Positions 18,271 through 27,300 of a DNA stretch of 64,000 nt are shown in pieces (the stretch's first letter is position 1; every line of letters begins with the position of its first letter). A program made the translations under genes and the position numbers. The stretch covers positions 3,374,001 through 3,438,000 of the forward strand of contig NZ_CP139247.1 in the NCBI RefSeq assembly GCF_034087045.1, written 5' to 3'. Origin of the DNA: Chitinophaga sancti (GTDB lineage: Bacteria; Bacteroidota; Bacteroidia; Chitinophagales; Chitinophagaceae). The notes beneath the pieces were generated by a model. It ran no database searches. It was not told the DNA's origin and saw only the letters and a program-made list of their open reading frames with translations.

Positions 18271-19659
18271 ATGAAAAAGTATATTGTTATACTGTTACCG
18301 ATCTGGCTCCTTGGTTGTAATAAATTAATAGATGTGGGAGATCCGGATAATAGTGTAGTTGGGGAAAATGTATTTTCCCATGATACATCTGCATTATCTG
18401 CTGTCAGTGGTGTCTACGCTAAAATTATGGTATACTCTCCCAATATATTAAATGGAGGCCTATCCATTTGTGGTGGTCTGTCTGCCGATGAAATAGAGCC
18501 CACTAACCTGGCCAATACGATGCTGGAATTTTATAACAATTCAATATCAACTACAAGCACATTTAATAGAGTATACTTATGGTATTATGGATATAGCTTA
18601 CTTTACCAGACAAATGCTATTATTGAGGGAATAACCAATAGTACTTCCATGTCAGTAGATGTAAGTAATCAATTGTTGGGAGAATCCTATTTTATCAGAT
18701 CGCTGATTTACTTTCAGATGATACAGCTATTTGGTGATGTGCCGTTGGTGACCTCTACCGATTATACGGCAAATGCAAAATTGAAAAGAACTGCTACGAG
18801 TGTTATTTTTTCACAGATAAAACAAGATTTGCTAAAGTCGACAGGATTGCTGATTGAAAATTATCCAAGTAATGGAAGGGTACGGGTTAACAAATGGGCA
18901 GCTAAAGCCCTGCTCGCAAAATTATATTTGTATGAAGGAGATTGGGTAGATGCAGAAAGTGCCTCGTCGCAGGTTATTAATGCCGGCCCTTATGGATTAG
19001 AAAACGATCTTAACCGGGTATTTCTCTTAGATAGTAAGGAAGCTATATTACAATTTATGCCTGTTGAAGTTGGATATAATACATCTGAAGGTGCTCAGTT
19101 CGTACCCAGTCCCAATGGCACTTCCTTACCACAATACAGCGTCTCGGATTATTTGCTGAAAGCTTTTGAAGCCGGCGATAAAAGAGCAGGTAGCTGGATC
19201 GGTACGAAGGTAGTGAATGGAGTTACTTACACCTTTCCGTATAAATATAAGTTACGGATGAATTTTAGTTCTGGCTATGTAGTAAGTGAATATACAATAG
19301 TGCTCCGTCTTGCTGAGCAATATTTAATCCGTGCAGAAGCAAGAGCTCACTTAAGTGATTTGCCAGGAGCTATAGCAGATGTAGACAGTATTAGAAATAG
19401 GGCAGGGCTGCCCATGATATCGGCTGTAAATCCTGGTATTGACGGTAACAGTTTGTTGATAGCCATTCAAAAAGAACGGCAAATAGAATTATTTGCAGAA
19501 TGGGGAAATCGTTGGTTTGATCTCAAACGTAATAAAACTGCAACAAGCATTTTGTTAAACAGAAAGCCAGCGTGGACGGATGTAGATACGCTTTATCCAA
19601 TTCCAGGTGTAGAGATTAAGTTAAATGCAAACCTTACACAAAATCCTGGATATAATTAA
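18271..19659 (+). CDS. SusD/RagB-family surface lipoprotein
   Basis: A 462-residue protein starting 13 bp after susC. The signal sequence ends in a lipobox (IWLLGCNK), giving an outer-membrane lipoprotein. TPR-rich SusD features are visible: VSGVYAKIM near the N-terminus, LLGESYFIRSLIYFQMIQLFGDVPLVTS, RVNKWAAKALLAKLYLYEGDWVDAES and the C-terminal LRLAEQYLIRAEARAHLSDLPGAIADVDSIRNRAGLP...IQKERQIELFAEWGNRWFDLKRN. It binds the ligand at the cell surface and acts as the lid of the SusC channel. The substrate cannot be told from sequence; no glycoside hydrolase gene is attached to the pair. Confidence 0.95.
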   Translation: MKKYIVILLPIWLLGCNKLIDVGDPDNSVVGENVFSHDTSALSAVSGVYAKIMVYSPNILNGGLSICGGLSADEIEPTNLANTMLEFYNNSISTTSTFNRVYLWYYGYSLLYQTNAIIEGITNSTSMSVDVSNQLLGESYFIRSLIYFQMIQLFGDVPLVTSTDYTANAKLKRTATSVIFSQIKQDLLKSTGLLIENYPSNGRVRVNKWAAKALLAKLYLYEGDWVDAESASSQVINAGPYGLENDLNRVFLLDSKEAILQFMPVEVGYNTSEGAQFVPSPNGTSLPQYSVSDYLLKAFEAGDKRAGSWIGTKVVNGVTYTFPYKYKLRMNFSSGYVVSEYTIVLRLAEQYLIRAEARAHLSDLPGAIADVDSIRNRAGLPMISAVNPGIDGNSLLIAIQKERQIELFAEWGNRWFDLKRNKTATSILLNRKPAWTDVDTLYPIPGVEIKLNANLTQNPGYN

Positions 19660-19732
19660 TTGGGGATGTATCATAAATAAAATTTCTGATCATCGCATAA
19701 ATACGAACCTTGCCTTACCAGGTAGCCGAATG

Positions 19733-19768
19733 AAAAGAGCGTGGATCTTAATTGATACACGCTCTTTT
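19733..19768. terminator. Bidirectional terminator after susD
   Basis: AAAAGAGCGTG (19733-19743) pairs perfectly with CACGCTCTTTT (19758-19768), with extra inner pairing ATC/GAT. A-tract and T-tract flank the stem, so it can end both the susCD transcript and the opposing DUF6520 operon. Confidence 0.85.
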
Positions 19769-19781
19769 TGTAAGTCCCTTA

Positions 19782-20018
19782 TTAATTTGTTCTGGTTGCT
19801 ACAAGATTGGGATTGTCTAAGGCTTTTAAACAGGTAATGCCTGAGCCCGGGCAATTTAATTCAGCCTGTGCCGTCGTCCCATATAATACTGTAGTTCCTC
19901 CAATAGTAATCCAATAATGATTCTCTGCTCTTACATCGGGTTTGATTTTAGTCGCATATGCTGCTCCCACACCAATTAAAGCAGCCAGCGCTGCGAATGC
20001 TAATTTCATTTTGTTCAT
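19782..20018 (-). CDS. Small exported protein, DUF6520-like
   Basis: A 78-residue protein with a signal peptide (KLAFAALAALIGVGAAYA) and a mature part of about 55 residues containing two cysteines (ELNCPGSGITCLKAL) and several Thr/Ser. The layout matches the small DUF6520 proteins of Bacteroidota, whose function is unknown. It is the last gene of a minus-strand operon behind a MauE-type membrane protein and a LanKC-like kinase. That makes it a candidate substrate or partner of those proteins, but only by position; no leader-peptide motif or cleavage site of a known RiPP class is recognisable. Confidence 0.7.
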   Translation of the reverse strand: MNKMKLAFAALAALIGVGAAYATKIKPDVRAENHYWITIGGTTVLYGTTAQAELNCPGSGITCLKALDNPNLVATRTN

Positions 20019-20141
20019 AAGATTAAATGTTTAAAAGTGACAGAAAAACGTCAAGCTGTAATTAGTATCAGACATACCCATCCCTATCCGAACCGAAATC
20101 CAGACCGTGATAGTCATTCCAATCTAATACACTTTTATTGG

Positions 20142-20570
20142 TTACCGGGAGAATATATTAATCTTCCTAAACAATAGGATAGCAACTAGTCCAATTATAA
20201 CAAAAAACAAATTAAAATACAAATGTTGTACCCACGTGAACTGAACGATGGCGCCGCCACATGAGCAGGGGATCTCCCCAAAATATCTTAACTTTATTAG
20301 GATAATATACCCCGTAAAAAGTATCATCATACCCGTCGCAATCTTCAGTCCCGTAAATCGGGTCTTCTCCAACATCAACAGCAATGATACACATAACTCG
20401 GTCAAAGGGATTCCCCATACCAGCAGGGGCAAAAACTGGGAAGGAAACGGCTGTTTATGCATCTGGGAAACAAATACATTAAATTCCATCCACTTGCTTA
20501 CAGCAGCGTACACAAACATAGTAATAAACAGTAAACTTACTGCATTAAAGAACAGCGTTCTAGTTTTCAT
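20142..20570 (-). CDS. MauE/DoxX-like integral membrane protein
   Basis: A 142-residue protein with four membrane segments (about residues 5-25, 47-65, 73-92, 117-135) and a CxC pair (GEIPCSCGG) between the third and fourth, as in MauE-type redox-associated membrane proteins. Relatives are linked with thiol-disulfide chemistry in the periplasm and often sit beside small cysteine-containing exported proteins. It starts 9 bp after the LanKC-like gene on the same strand and is followed by the small DUF6520-like gene, so a shared role in that protein's oxidation or maturation is plausible but unproven. Confidence 0.75.
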   Translation of the reverse strand: MKTRTLFFNAVSLLFITMFVYAAVSKWMEFNVFVSQMHKQPFPSQFLPLLVWGIPLTELCVSLLLMLEKTRFTGLKIATGMMILFTGYIILIKLRYFGEIPCSCGGAIVQFTWVQHLYFNLFFVIIGLVAILLFRKINIFSR

Positions 20571-20579
20571 AGTCTTTAT

Positions 20580-21905
20580 TTATACCAGTTCTATCTTCTC
20601 CGGTATGACGCCTGTCTTTAATAAGGTTATTATTGAGGAAAGAGTCGGTCTGTTGGCAGGATCAGGGTCCAGGCAATTAGTAACTACATCTAATAAAACT
20701 GCTTCTAATCCTGCATTTACCAGCGCATTATAAATATTTCCTGAAAAACTCTCCTGATCTCCAGGATTCAAAATCATAAATGCTAATACAACACCAATTG
20801 AATAAATATCATCCGCCGGATCCGGCTGCTCACTCAGCCTTTGCTGTGGCGACATAAACATCGCCGTTCCATAGCCAAACGGTGGATCGGGTGTACCCGC
20901 CGGCATATAATACGCTAACTCAAAATCCAGCAGGTATACTTTATCTTCCTTGATTATAAAATTATTAATCTGAACATCTCTGTGTAAATATCCAAGCTCA
21001 TGTAATCGTTTGAGGATTTCCGTTATCTGCAAAAAATAACTTAAGATCTTTACTTTGTCAGCTAACCCCAAATCACGCCAGATGCGATCCCTGTACACAT
21101 CTTTCAATCGCTCCGGCAATACTTGTCCGTTTATATAACTCGTCACTAAATAATGATCTTCCCCCTTACTGCAAAAATCTATGACCTGTGGTACGGGCAA
21201 TGCATGTTGTACGGCTTCCAGTACTGATTTTTGCCAGAATAACTTATGCGCCGATTCCCGCCCATACCTATCTATAAATGACCCTGCTCTCGCCTGCTTA
21301 ATGATACAATGTGAAAATACAAACTGCTTTATATTCACCCCCAAATAGATATCCCCCTTGGGGTTAAACCGTAATAACTTTGTCGGTATATAATATTTCC
21401 CGATAATCCCCTTGCGCCGCTTATTCCGGTAGGCCGCAGGTATATGGTACCTGATTTCGGTATCCAATGCTGTATATAACACCTTGCCTAACCGAAGACT
21501 GTCATATGGTGTAATACCCTGAAAGGTGCTTGTCACGCTTTCGAGTTCGCGGACCAGTTGCATCGCCTGTTTCGCATGCTTTGGATAGATCATGATGATC
21601 TTGCCCGCTTCTTTTATACCCATGGTCAATCCATTACTCTGATCCACCAGTCTGTCGTTTTTCAGCAACCGGTACGATACAGCATGCAGGTTCAATACAG
21701 GGATTACCTGATGTAATAATGATTGGGCATGTTGCGAAAGCACTGAGATATACAGCGTGAAATTATTCCGCAATTCACAATTGCCTACCTCCAGCCAATG
21801 CTCACATTCCTGGTAAGGTATACCATATGATGACAGATCGCTTGCAAACTCTTTTATTTCAAGTGTGCCCAAAGAATATCCATTATTCAGTTGAAAAACT
21901 GACAT
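20580..21905 (-). CDS. LanKC-like protein kinase without cyclase domain
   Basis: 441 residues. The first about 200 resemble the N-terminal part of class III lanthipeptide synthetases (GKIIMIYPKHAKQAMQL, SVTSTFQGITPYDSLRLGKVLY, ending before a kinase). Residues about 195-440 are a Ser/Thr-kinase fold: probable ATP-lysine in IIKQAR (K203), catalytic HRD (308-310, YLHRDVQINNF), DFE in place of DFG (327-329, LLDFELA, as usual in LanKC), GYGTAMFMSPQQ and DDIYSIGVVL. It ends where LanKC enzymes continue with a LanC cyclase of about 350 residues. In LanKC enzymes the kinase phosphorylates Ser/Thr and the lyase makes dehydroamino acids. It heads an operon with MauE-like and DUF6520-like genes. The substrate is unknown. 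Confidence 0.75.
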   Translation of the reverse strand: MSVFQLNNGYSLGTLEIKEFASDLSSYGIPYQECEHWLEVGNCELRNNFTLYISVLSQHAQSLLHQVIPVLNLHAVSYRLLKNDRLVDQSNGLTMGIKEAGKIIMIYPKHAKQAMQLVRELESVTSTFQGITPYDSLRLGKVLYTALDTEIRYHIPAAYRNKRRKGIIGKYYIPTKLLRFNPKGDIYLGVNIKQFVFSHCIIKQARAGSFIDRYGRESAHKLFWQKSVLEAVQHALPVPQVIDFCSKGEDHYLVTSYINGQVLPERLKDVYRDRIWRDLGLADKVKILSYFLQITEILKRLHELGYLHRDVQINNFIIKEDKVYLLDFELAYYMPAGTPDPPFGYGTAMFMSPQQRLSEQPDPADDIYSIGVVLAFMILNPGDQESFSGNIYNALVNAGLEAVLLDVVTNCLDPDPANRPTLSSIITLLKTGVIPEKIELV

Positions 21906-22422
21906 AAATAGCAGTTATGTGAATTAGTTCATCATAGACCTGTGTGCGCTTACAGGCGTTTATAAAGTACGTTTAAATATAATAGATATAAGAGTAAAAT
22001 AAACGTTGTCCTCTGAGTATAGTATGATATTATTATTCGTCCCCAATTTGAAATATTAGTCGAAAGACCAATTATATGGAAAATATAACAGAATCCATAA
22101 AAAAAAGTTCGGGACATGATTTTTTTTTTGAATTGTTTTTTATGATAAAGTAATTTTTTACCTAATTCCCCGGAACTGTAGGGGTTTTTAAAGCATGATC
22201 TGCTAACTGACAGGCATAATGGGTCGGGCATTTCGGTTCTGCCGACTAAACTACCCATTCCCCTGTTACAGGTAGTATCCTGTTTGAAGCAACCTCCCTC
22301 AAAAGTCATGACTGCCTACGCCATGCCACTCATTGCAGAAGTGAAACCTAAAACTGACAAACCGCTTAATGAATACCTGGGTAATAACTATGATTCCGGA
22401 GAGGATCCCCGTATCCACCAGA
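21906..22422. other. 517-bp AT-rich interval without a clear gene
   Basis: It lies between the LanKC-like gene and the AraC gene's 3' end. It holds an inverted repeat CCTGT/ACAGG at 21939-21956, long A/T runs near 22105-22160, a nested imperfect hairpin at about 22206-22275, and an open plus-strand frame at 22182-22441 that may be a gene remnant. No exact TAnnTTTG box was seen before the kinase gene. Confidence 0.5.
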
Positions 22423-22441
22423 TCACTTCCTCAATTGTGTA
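22182..22441 (+). pseudogene. Possible coding remnant of unknown origin
   Basis: After a TAG at 22179-22181 the plus-strand frame is open for 85 codons to a TAG at 22439-22441, the last 44 from an ATG at 22308. The translation contains protein-like segments such as SGISVLPTKLPIPLLQVVS and MTAYAMPLIAEVKPK. The tail overlaps the AraC gene's end by about 19 bp. No start codon precedes the first half and I recognise no family, so this is weak evidence for a decayed gene. Confidence 0.2.
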
Positions 22442-23169
22442 GGTGGGAAACCAAATAACTTCTTGAACGCATAACTAAAGTGCGATAAGTCTTCAAACCC
22501 AACTTCCAGGTATACATCCGAAGGCCGCTGCCCTTGTTTGTCTATTAAAAAATACGCTTCTTTCAATCGCTTCTGTACCAGCCAGCGACCAGGTGTATCA
22601 TTAAATACTCTTTTGAAATCCTGCTTGAATGCTGTCAGACTCCTGCCTGTGAGATAAGCAAATCGCTGAACCGCAACATTGAACCGAAAGTTCCTGTTCA
22701 TGTAACTTTCCAGATCTATTTTAGAAGGCGTACCAAAGTCAAAGAGAATATTTTCTACACCAGGATTGGCTTTTAATAGAATACTTAATAACCGTTCCCT
22801 TGTCGAATCATTCTCCTGTTGTAAAAACAATTGAGGGATAAGATCCGTTTTGTTCAAATGAATAAATACATCATCGGATACATAACTCCTATTATTCACC
22901 CCATGCTTTTTCGAATACGCTTTCAGAAATGCTTCGTCAAAAATGACAACAATCTTTTCAAATACACCCTCGTCTCTTTGTTTATTATACCTCGCGAGAT
23001 GATTCCTGCGGACAATACAATACTGTCCGGGCAATAGCGTATAGCTTTTATGCCCATCATATCCCTCCATCTTTCCCTTCAGTAAATAAATAAAAATATG
23101 TTCCGCAATAAATGCTTCCGGTGAAATATGAGGACCAATGTAGCAGGACTTGATCTGATCGATTTTCAT
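22423..23169 (-). CDS. AraC-family transcriptional regulator
   Basis: About 248 residues from the ATG at 23169; in-frame ATGs at 23181 and 23175 are possible. The N-terminal part is a cupin-like sensor domain (AEHIFIYLLKGKMEGYDGHKSYTLLPGQYCIVRRNHLARYNK). The C-terminal 100 residues are the AraC double helix-turn-helix (AYLTGRSLTAFKQDFKRVFNDTPGRWLVQKRLKEAYFLI...PSDVYLEVGFEDLSHFSYAFKKLFGFPPTQLRK). It begins about 14 bp after the SDR gene on the same strand and probably shares its promoter, so it may control that gene. The inducer is unknown. Confidence 0.9.
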   Translation of the reverse strand: MKIDQIKSCYIGPHISPEAFIAEHIFIYLLKGKMEGYDGHKSYTLLPGQYCIVRRNHLARYNKQRDEGVFEKIVVIFDEAFLKAYSKKHGVNNRSYVSDDVFIHLNKTDLIPQLFLQQENDSTRERLLSILLKANPGVENILFDFGTPSKIDLESYMNRNFRFNVAVQRFAYLTGRSLTAFKQDFKRVFNDTPGRWLVQKRLKEAYFLIDKQGQRPSDVYLEVGFEDLSHFSYAFKKLFGFPPTQLRK

Positions 23170-23183
23170 GAGCATGACCAAAT

Positions 23184-24212
23184 TTACTGAATTGCACCAT
23201 ATTTAATCAGGCTTTCTGCCGCCGCTAATACAGCAGTTTCATTACTGCGGGGAGCCCAGCCTAAAACCGTTTTCGCTTTTTGATTGCTGGCATTACGGTT
23301 AATGCCCAATAACGGTGCTACTGCTTTTGCTTTTTGATTACCCAATAGCGCAGCGATTTTTACTTTCCAGTCAGCTAATGGTTTTGTAGATATTTTAACC
23401 CCCACAGCAGGCATTTTATCTTTTATGAACTGCGCAATCTGCAACAGGCTCATGGTTCCACCCGCTAATGCCAGGAACCTTTCTCCATTGGCCTGCGCAC
23501 TGGTCATAGCCCTGATATGCAAATCTGCCACATCCCGTACATCCACAATACCGAGTACCATATTCGGAATGGCTTTCATTTCGCCATTCATAATATTGCG
23601 TAATAATTCAAAACCACTGGAAAGGTCAGGCCCCAATGAAGGACCAAAAATCCCCATCGGATTCACCGTACAAAACTCAAGACCATTCCCTTGCGTACGA
23701 ATAAATTGCCAGGCAGCCATTTCTGCCATCACCTTTGATTTATTGTAAGCAGAGAGCCCCTTTTCATTAGGATCTGTATAATCCTGCTCTGTGATCAATG
23801 TAGTGGGGTCTTTGTGACTATATCCTACCGCACCGAAATTGCTGGTCATGACTACCCGTTTTACACCCCCCTCTCTGGCTGCTTTCAGCACACGGAGAGT
23901 ACCATCCACAGCAGGGCGGATCATTTCGTCAGGGTCTTTGGGTACACGCAGGAAGATAGGAGAGGCGACGTGCAAAACATATTCACAGTCCGCTACTGCT
24001 AATGACCAGTTCGAATCGGAGGTAAGGTCGGCTACTATGAATTGAATATGCTGAAAGTCTGTAATGCCACCGGTACGGAGCATATCCTGTACTTTGTTTT
24101 TTTTATCAGGTGTGCGGATGGTGGTTTTTACCTGATATCCTTGCTGTAAGAGTTGCAATATACAGTGACTTGCTACGAATCCTGTGCCACCGGTGACGAG
24201 TACCTGTTGCAT
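23184..24212 (-). CDS. NAD(P)-dependent epimerase/aldehyde reductase (extended SDR)
   Basis: 342 residues. An N-terminal Rossmann motif (VLVTGGTGFVASHCILQLLQ) binds the nucleotide; the catalytic pair is in SAYNKSK (YxxxK), preceded by VMTSNFGAVG. Regions such as LHVASPIF and VNPMGIFGPSLGPD match the dihydroflavonol-reductase/aldehyde-reductase branch of extended SDRs, which reduce small carbonyl compounds. It leads a two-gene unit with an AraC regulator, a common arrangement for inducible detoxification. The substrate cannot be inferred. Confidence 0.9.
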   Translation of the reverse strand: MQQVLVTGGTGFVASHCILQLLQQGYQVKTTIRTPDKKNKVQDMLRTGGITDFQHIQFIVADLTSDSNWSLAVADCEYVLHVASPIFLRVPKDPDEMIRPAVDGTLRVLKAAREGGVKRVVMTSNFGAVGYSHKDPTTLITEQDYTDPNEKGLSAYNKSKVMAEMAAWQFIRTQGNGLEFCTVNPMGIFGPSLGPDLSSGFELLRNIMNGEMKAIPNMVLGIVDVRDVADLHIRAMTSAQANGERFLALAGGTMSLLQIAQFIKDKMPAVGVKISTKPLADWKVKIAALLGNQKAKAVAPLLGINRNASNQKAKTVLGWAPRSNETAVLAAAESLIKYGAIQ

Positions 24213-24280
24213 TGTTGTTTTTGTACAAATGTCAGGTGTATTTAAGTTGGTGGCTTTGTTGAGAAGTCATTTTTTTAGAA

Positions 24281-24320
24281 AAAGACGGGCTGTATCAAAA
24301 ATTCGATACAGCCTGTCTTT
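24281..24320 (-). terminator. Terminator of the GxGYxYP gene
   Basis: AAAGACGGGCTGTATC (24281-24296) pairs with GATACAGCCTGTCTTT (24305-24320), with one G-T pair and an 8-base loop. A/T-rich sequence follows on the minus strand. It lies 50 bp after the end of the large minus-strand gene. Confidence 0.8.
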
Positions 24321-24371
24321 TTTAGGGACTGATGGAAATTATTAGTCGTCTCACCACCCCTTTTTTTTAAA

Positions 24372-27300
24372 CTATTTCTTTACGACCGTTTTTGTCGTTC
24401 GTGTACCATTCGCATCAATAGTAATCAGATAAGCACCCTGCGGTAATGCAGATATATTCAACGTTTCTCCTGATTGCACCGGTCTTGCCGGCATCACCTG
24501 TCTGCCCAGTAAATCAAAGATCGTCACCTTTGCCTGTGTAGCATTAAATTGCAGGTGTACATCATTAGATGTAGGGTTTGGATAAATCATCACTTTTGTA
24601 GCCGTAGTAGCCGGTTGTAGCGCCGCTACCCGTGCTGTGCCTGTCAAACCGGTTGTATACAACTGGTTGGTTGGAATGATTTCTTTTACCTGTGAGCTAC
24701 TTGACCATGACAGCTTTGCATTTGCTCCGCCATAGTCTTCAAAGTATTCCATCTTAAAGTCGTACTGCTGGCCAGCCGTCAACGCAATCGTGCCACTATA
24801 TTCAATGTCCCAGTCATTCATCCATTTGTCTATCACCAGCTGGTTATTGATCCATAAACGTCTGCCATTATCACTGGTGATATAGAATGTATATGTATCC
24901 GTGTAGCGAGGTTCAATCTTACCCGTCCAGCGAATAGAGGTGTGGTCGATTGTAAGTCCCGGAGCAGGTGCACCTTCACCCCAGTCGAAATTGATATTCG
25001 GATCAATCCGGGATAGTTTCAGGGTATCGAAGTTCATTCCATTGTAATAGTTACCGGTCAGGCCATTACCATTACCTACAGTGGCGCCTTTGTACAATTG
25101 CCACCTGGATGACAACTGGCCGGTATCTGCTCTTTGCACCAATCGTGCTTCGGCAGCCGTACTTTCATTTTCAATGGAGATCACTTTTCCACTTAGTACA
25201 TTGATGAATTTGTAATATCCACTATCTGCAGCGATCGCAATGAATTGCTGATTCGTGGCATGTTGATCTGTATATTGCCATATGTATGCATTGTCTGCCG
25301 TGCTGGAATTGGCCACATCCAGTACTTTGGCACTGTGATACGCGGTGAGGGAGTAGATACCATCGCCCATATGTTTGAAAGTAAAAGTCTGGTTTGCCGC
25401 ACCGGTAGGCGTCCATAATTGCAGACTCGCACCATTGCCTGTGCCGCCAAGACCACCACGTACATCCATGTAGTAGTTGCTTTTTACGTTTCTTAAAGTA
25501 TAAGAACCTGTAAGGTTAGGATCACCGTTAGCACGTACCCGCAAAGAACTGAGTTTATCGTTCCAGCTGTTCAGGAAAGCCGTATCACGGGTCAGAACAA
25601 GACTGTCACCACCAAATTCGTCATTCCAGTAGAGTACTGCCTGGTAACCTTTGGCAATCTTTACAGAAGTGACTTCTTCATTGTTGATGCCCTTTAAATT
25701 CAGACCGGATAATTTATAAGCTCCGATATTGAATCCTGCATGGAAGCCCGTGTAATTCACATCCTGGTATAAGGTGACCGGTCCTGAGCTGGTATCTGGT
25801 CTGCTGAATAATTGCGCGGCCGGAACGATCTGTTTAGACTGTGAAGCGCTTTCCCAGGAGAGATGGCAGAAGGCATCACCAACACCTTCTCCATATTGTA
25901 ATTCAATATTGTATTTCTGACCCGCTGTGAGCGCAATAGTGCCCGTGCGGGTATAAGCGCCCTGTGTTTCGTAATCGTTGATGAGGGTTTGTCCATTTAC
26001 AATGAGCTTCACTCCATCATCGGAATAACAGGAAAAGGTATACGTTTCAGAATACAAAGGTTGAATTTGTCCGGACCATTTTACAGAGAAATTATTATAT
26101 CCCAGGTATTGACTGTTGGGAGAAAGGTTCGCCCAGTCCGCATCTATGTTCTGGTTAAACAGGGTATACCTGAGTGTATCCTGGTGATAACCGCTGTAGA
26201 AGTCAGCACGCAATCCATTACCTTGTCCAACATTTAATCCTTTGATATTTTTGCGGATGAGCCACACGAATTCATCAGGGGCTACTACACGTACATTGCT
26301 GTTCAGCCGGTTGATACAATCAATGACATCATCTACACTTCTATCCCATACGTGTACAGAAATCAGGCTATAGCCATCCTGTGAGTTGATATTCGTAGAT
26401 GCTGTATTGAGCGTATTTGCCAGCGAAGCGGGGGAGGACAAGGTACCCCACAGTGTATACCTGCCACCGATAGACGGTTTATCTTTGTACCAGTCTATTT
26501 GTCCGGCTCTGCCTGTGTAGTTGGCGCCGTAGCTATAGTAAAAAAGTGCATCGATATTATCCTGCTTCAGGTAAGGAGTAGGATCGTTATCACTGTCATC
26601 TGCATCGATGATATTCACGATACGGAGGTCTGCCTGCTTCATGTATTTATTGAGCAGGTTACATTCTGTAGTGAGGTCGGCATCAGGCACACGACCGGGG
26701 AAAAAGTAGCCCCTGCCAGAAGGGCCTGCAATAAGCACATTACGACCATCAGGCGTAGTGAGACAGTTGTCAACATACTTCTCGTACATGAGCGGTGCGG
26801 CTTCAGACAAAGAAGGGGAGATGGTCCAGCCGAGGTTCACGTGGCCACGGTTAGGGTTTGCCCAGTTGTTGGTATTGTCCGAAGTGCCGAGTAACCATTG
26901 CAGGTTATCGCCGTCAGTAATGACAAAGCATACGGTGTGTACATTCGGTACTACCTCGTATGGTTTGATAGCCGGCTTTTGTTGGAAGCCATCTTTTTTA
27001 GGTGGGACCTGTGAGAGGGCAGACATATTCGGCGCCCAGTCAGATGGGAGTATCAAAGCAGTATGCAGGGATAACTGCTCTACGGTATTGTACTCAGATG
27101 GCCCCCAGCCAAAATAGGCAGCGCCTTTGTTCATGCGGTTGTACACATTGTTGGCCAGCACACCGGTGACAGTATCAGACCAGAACTGAAAAGCTTTGCT
27201 GTAGCTGGAAAAGTCGCCCATGAAGTAGACCCTGTCATCAGAACTTTGCTGGTAGGTAGCTACGTTCTTGTTGAAGAGACTACCATAATTAGCGAGCACC

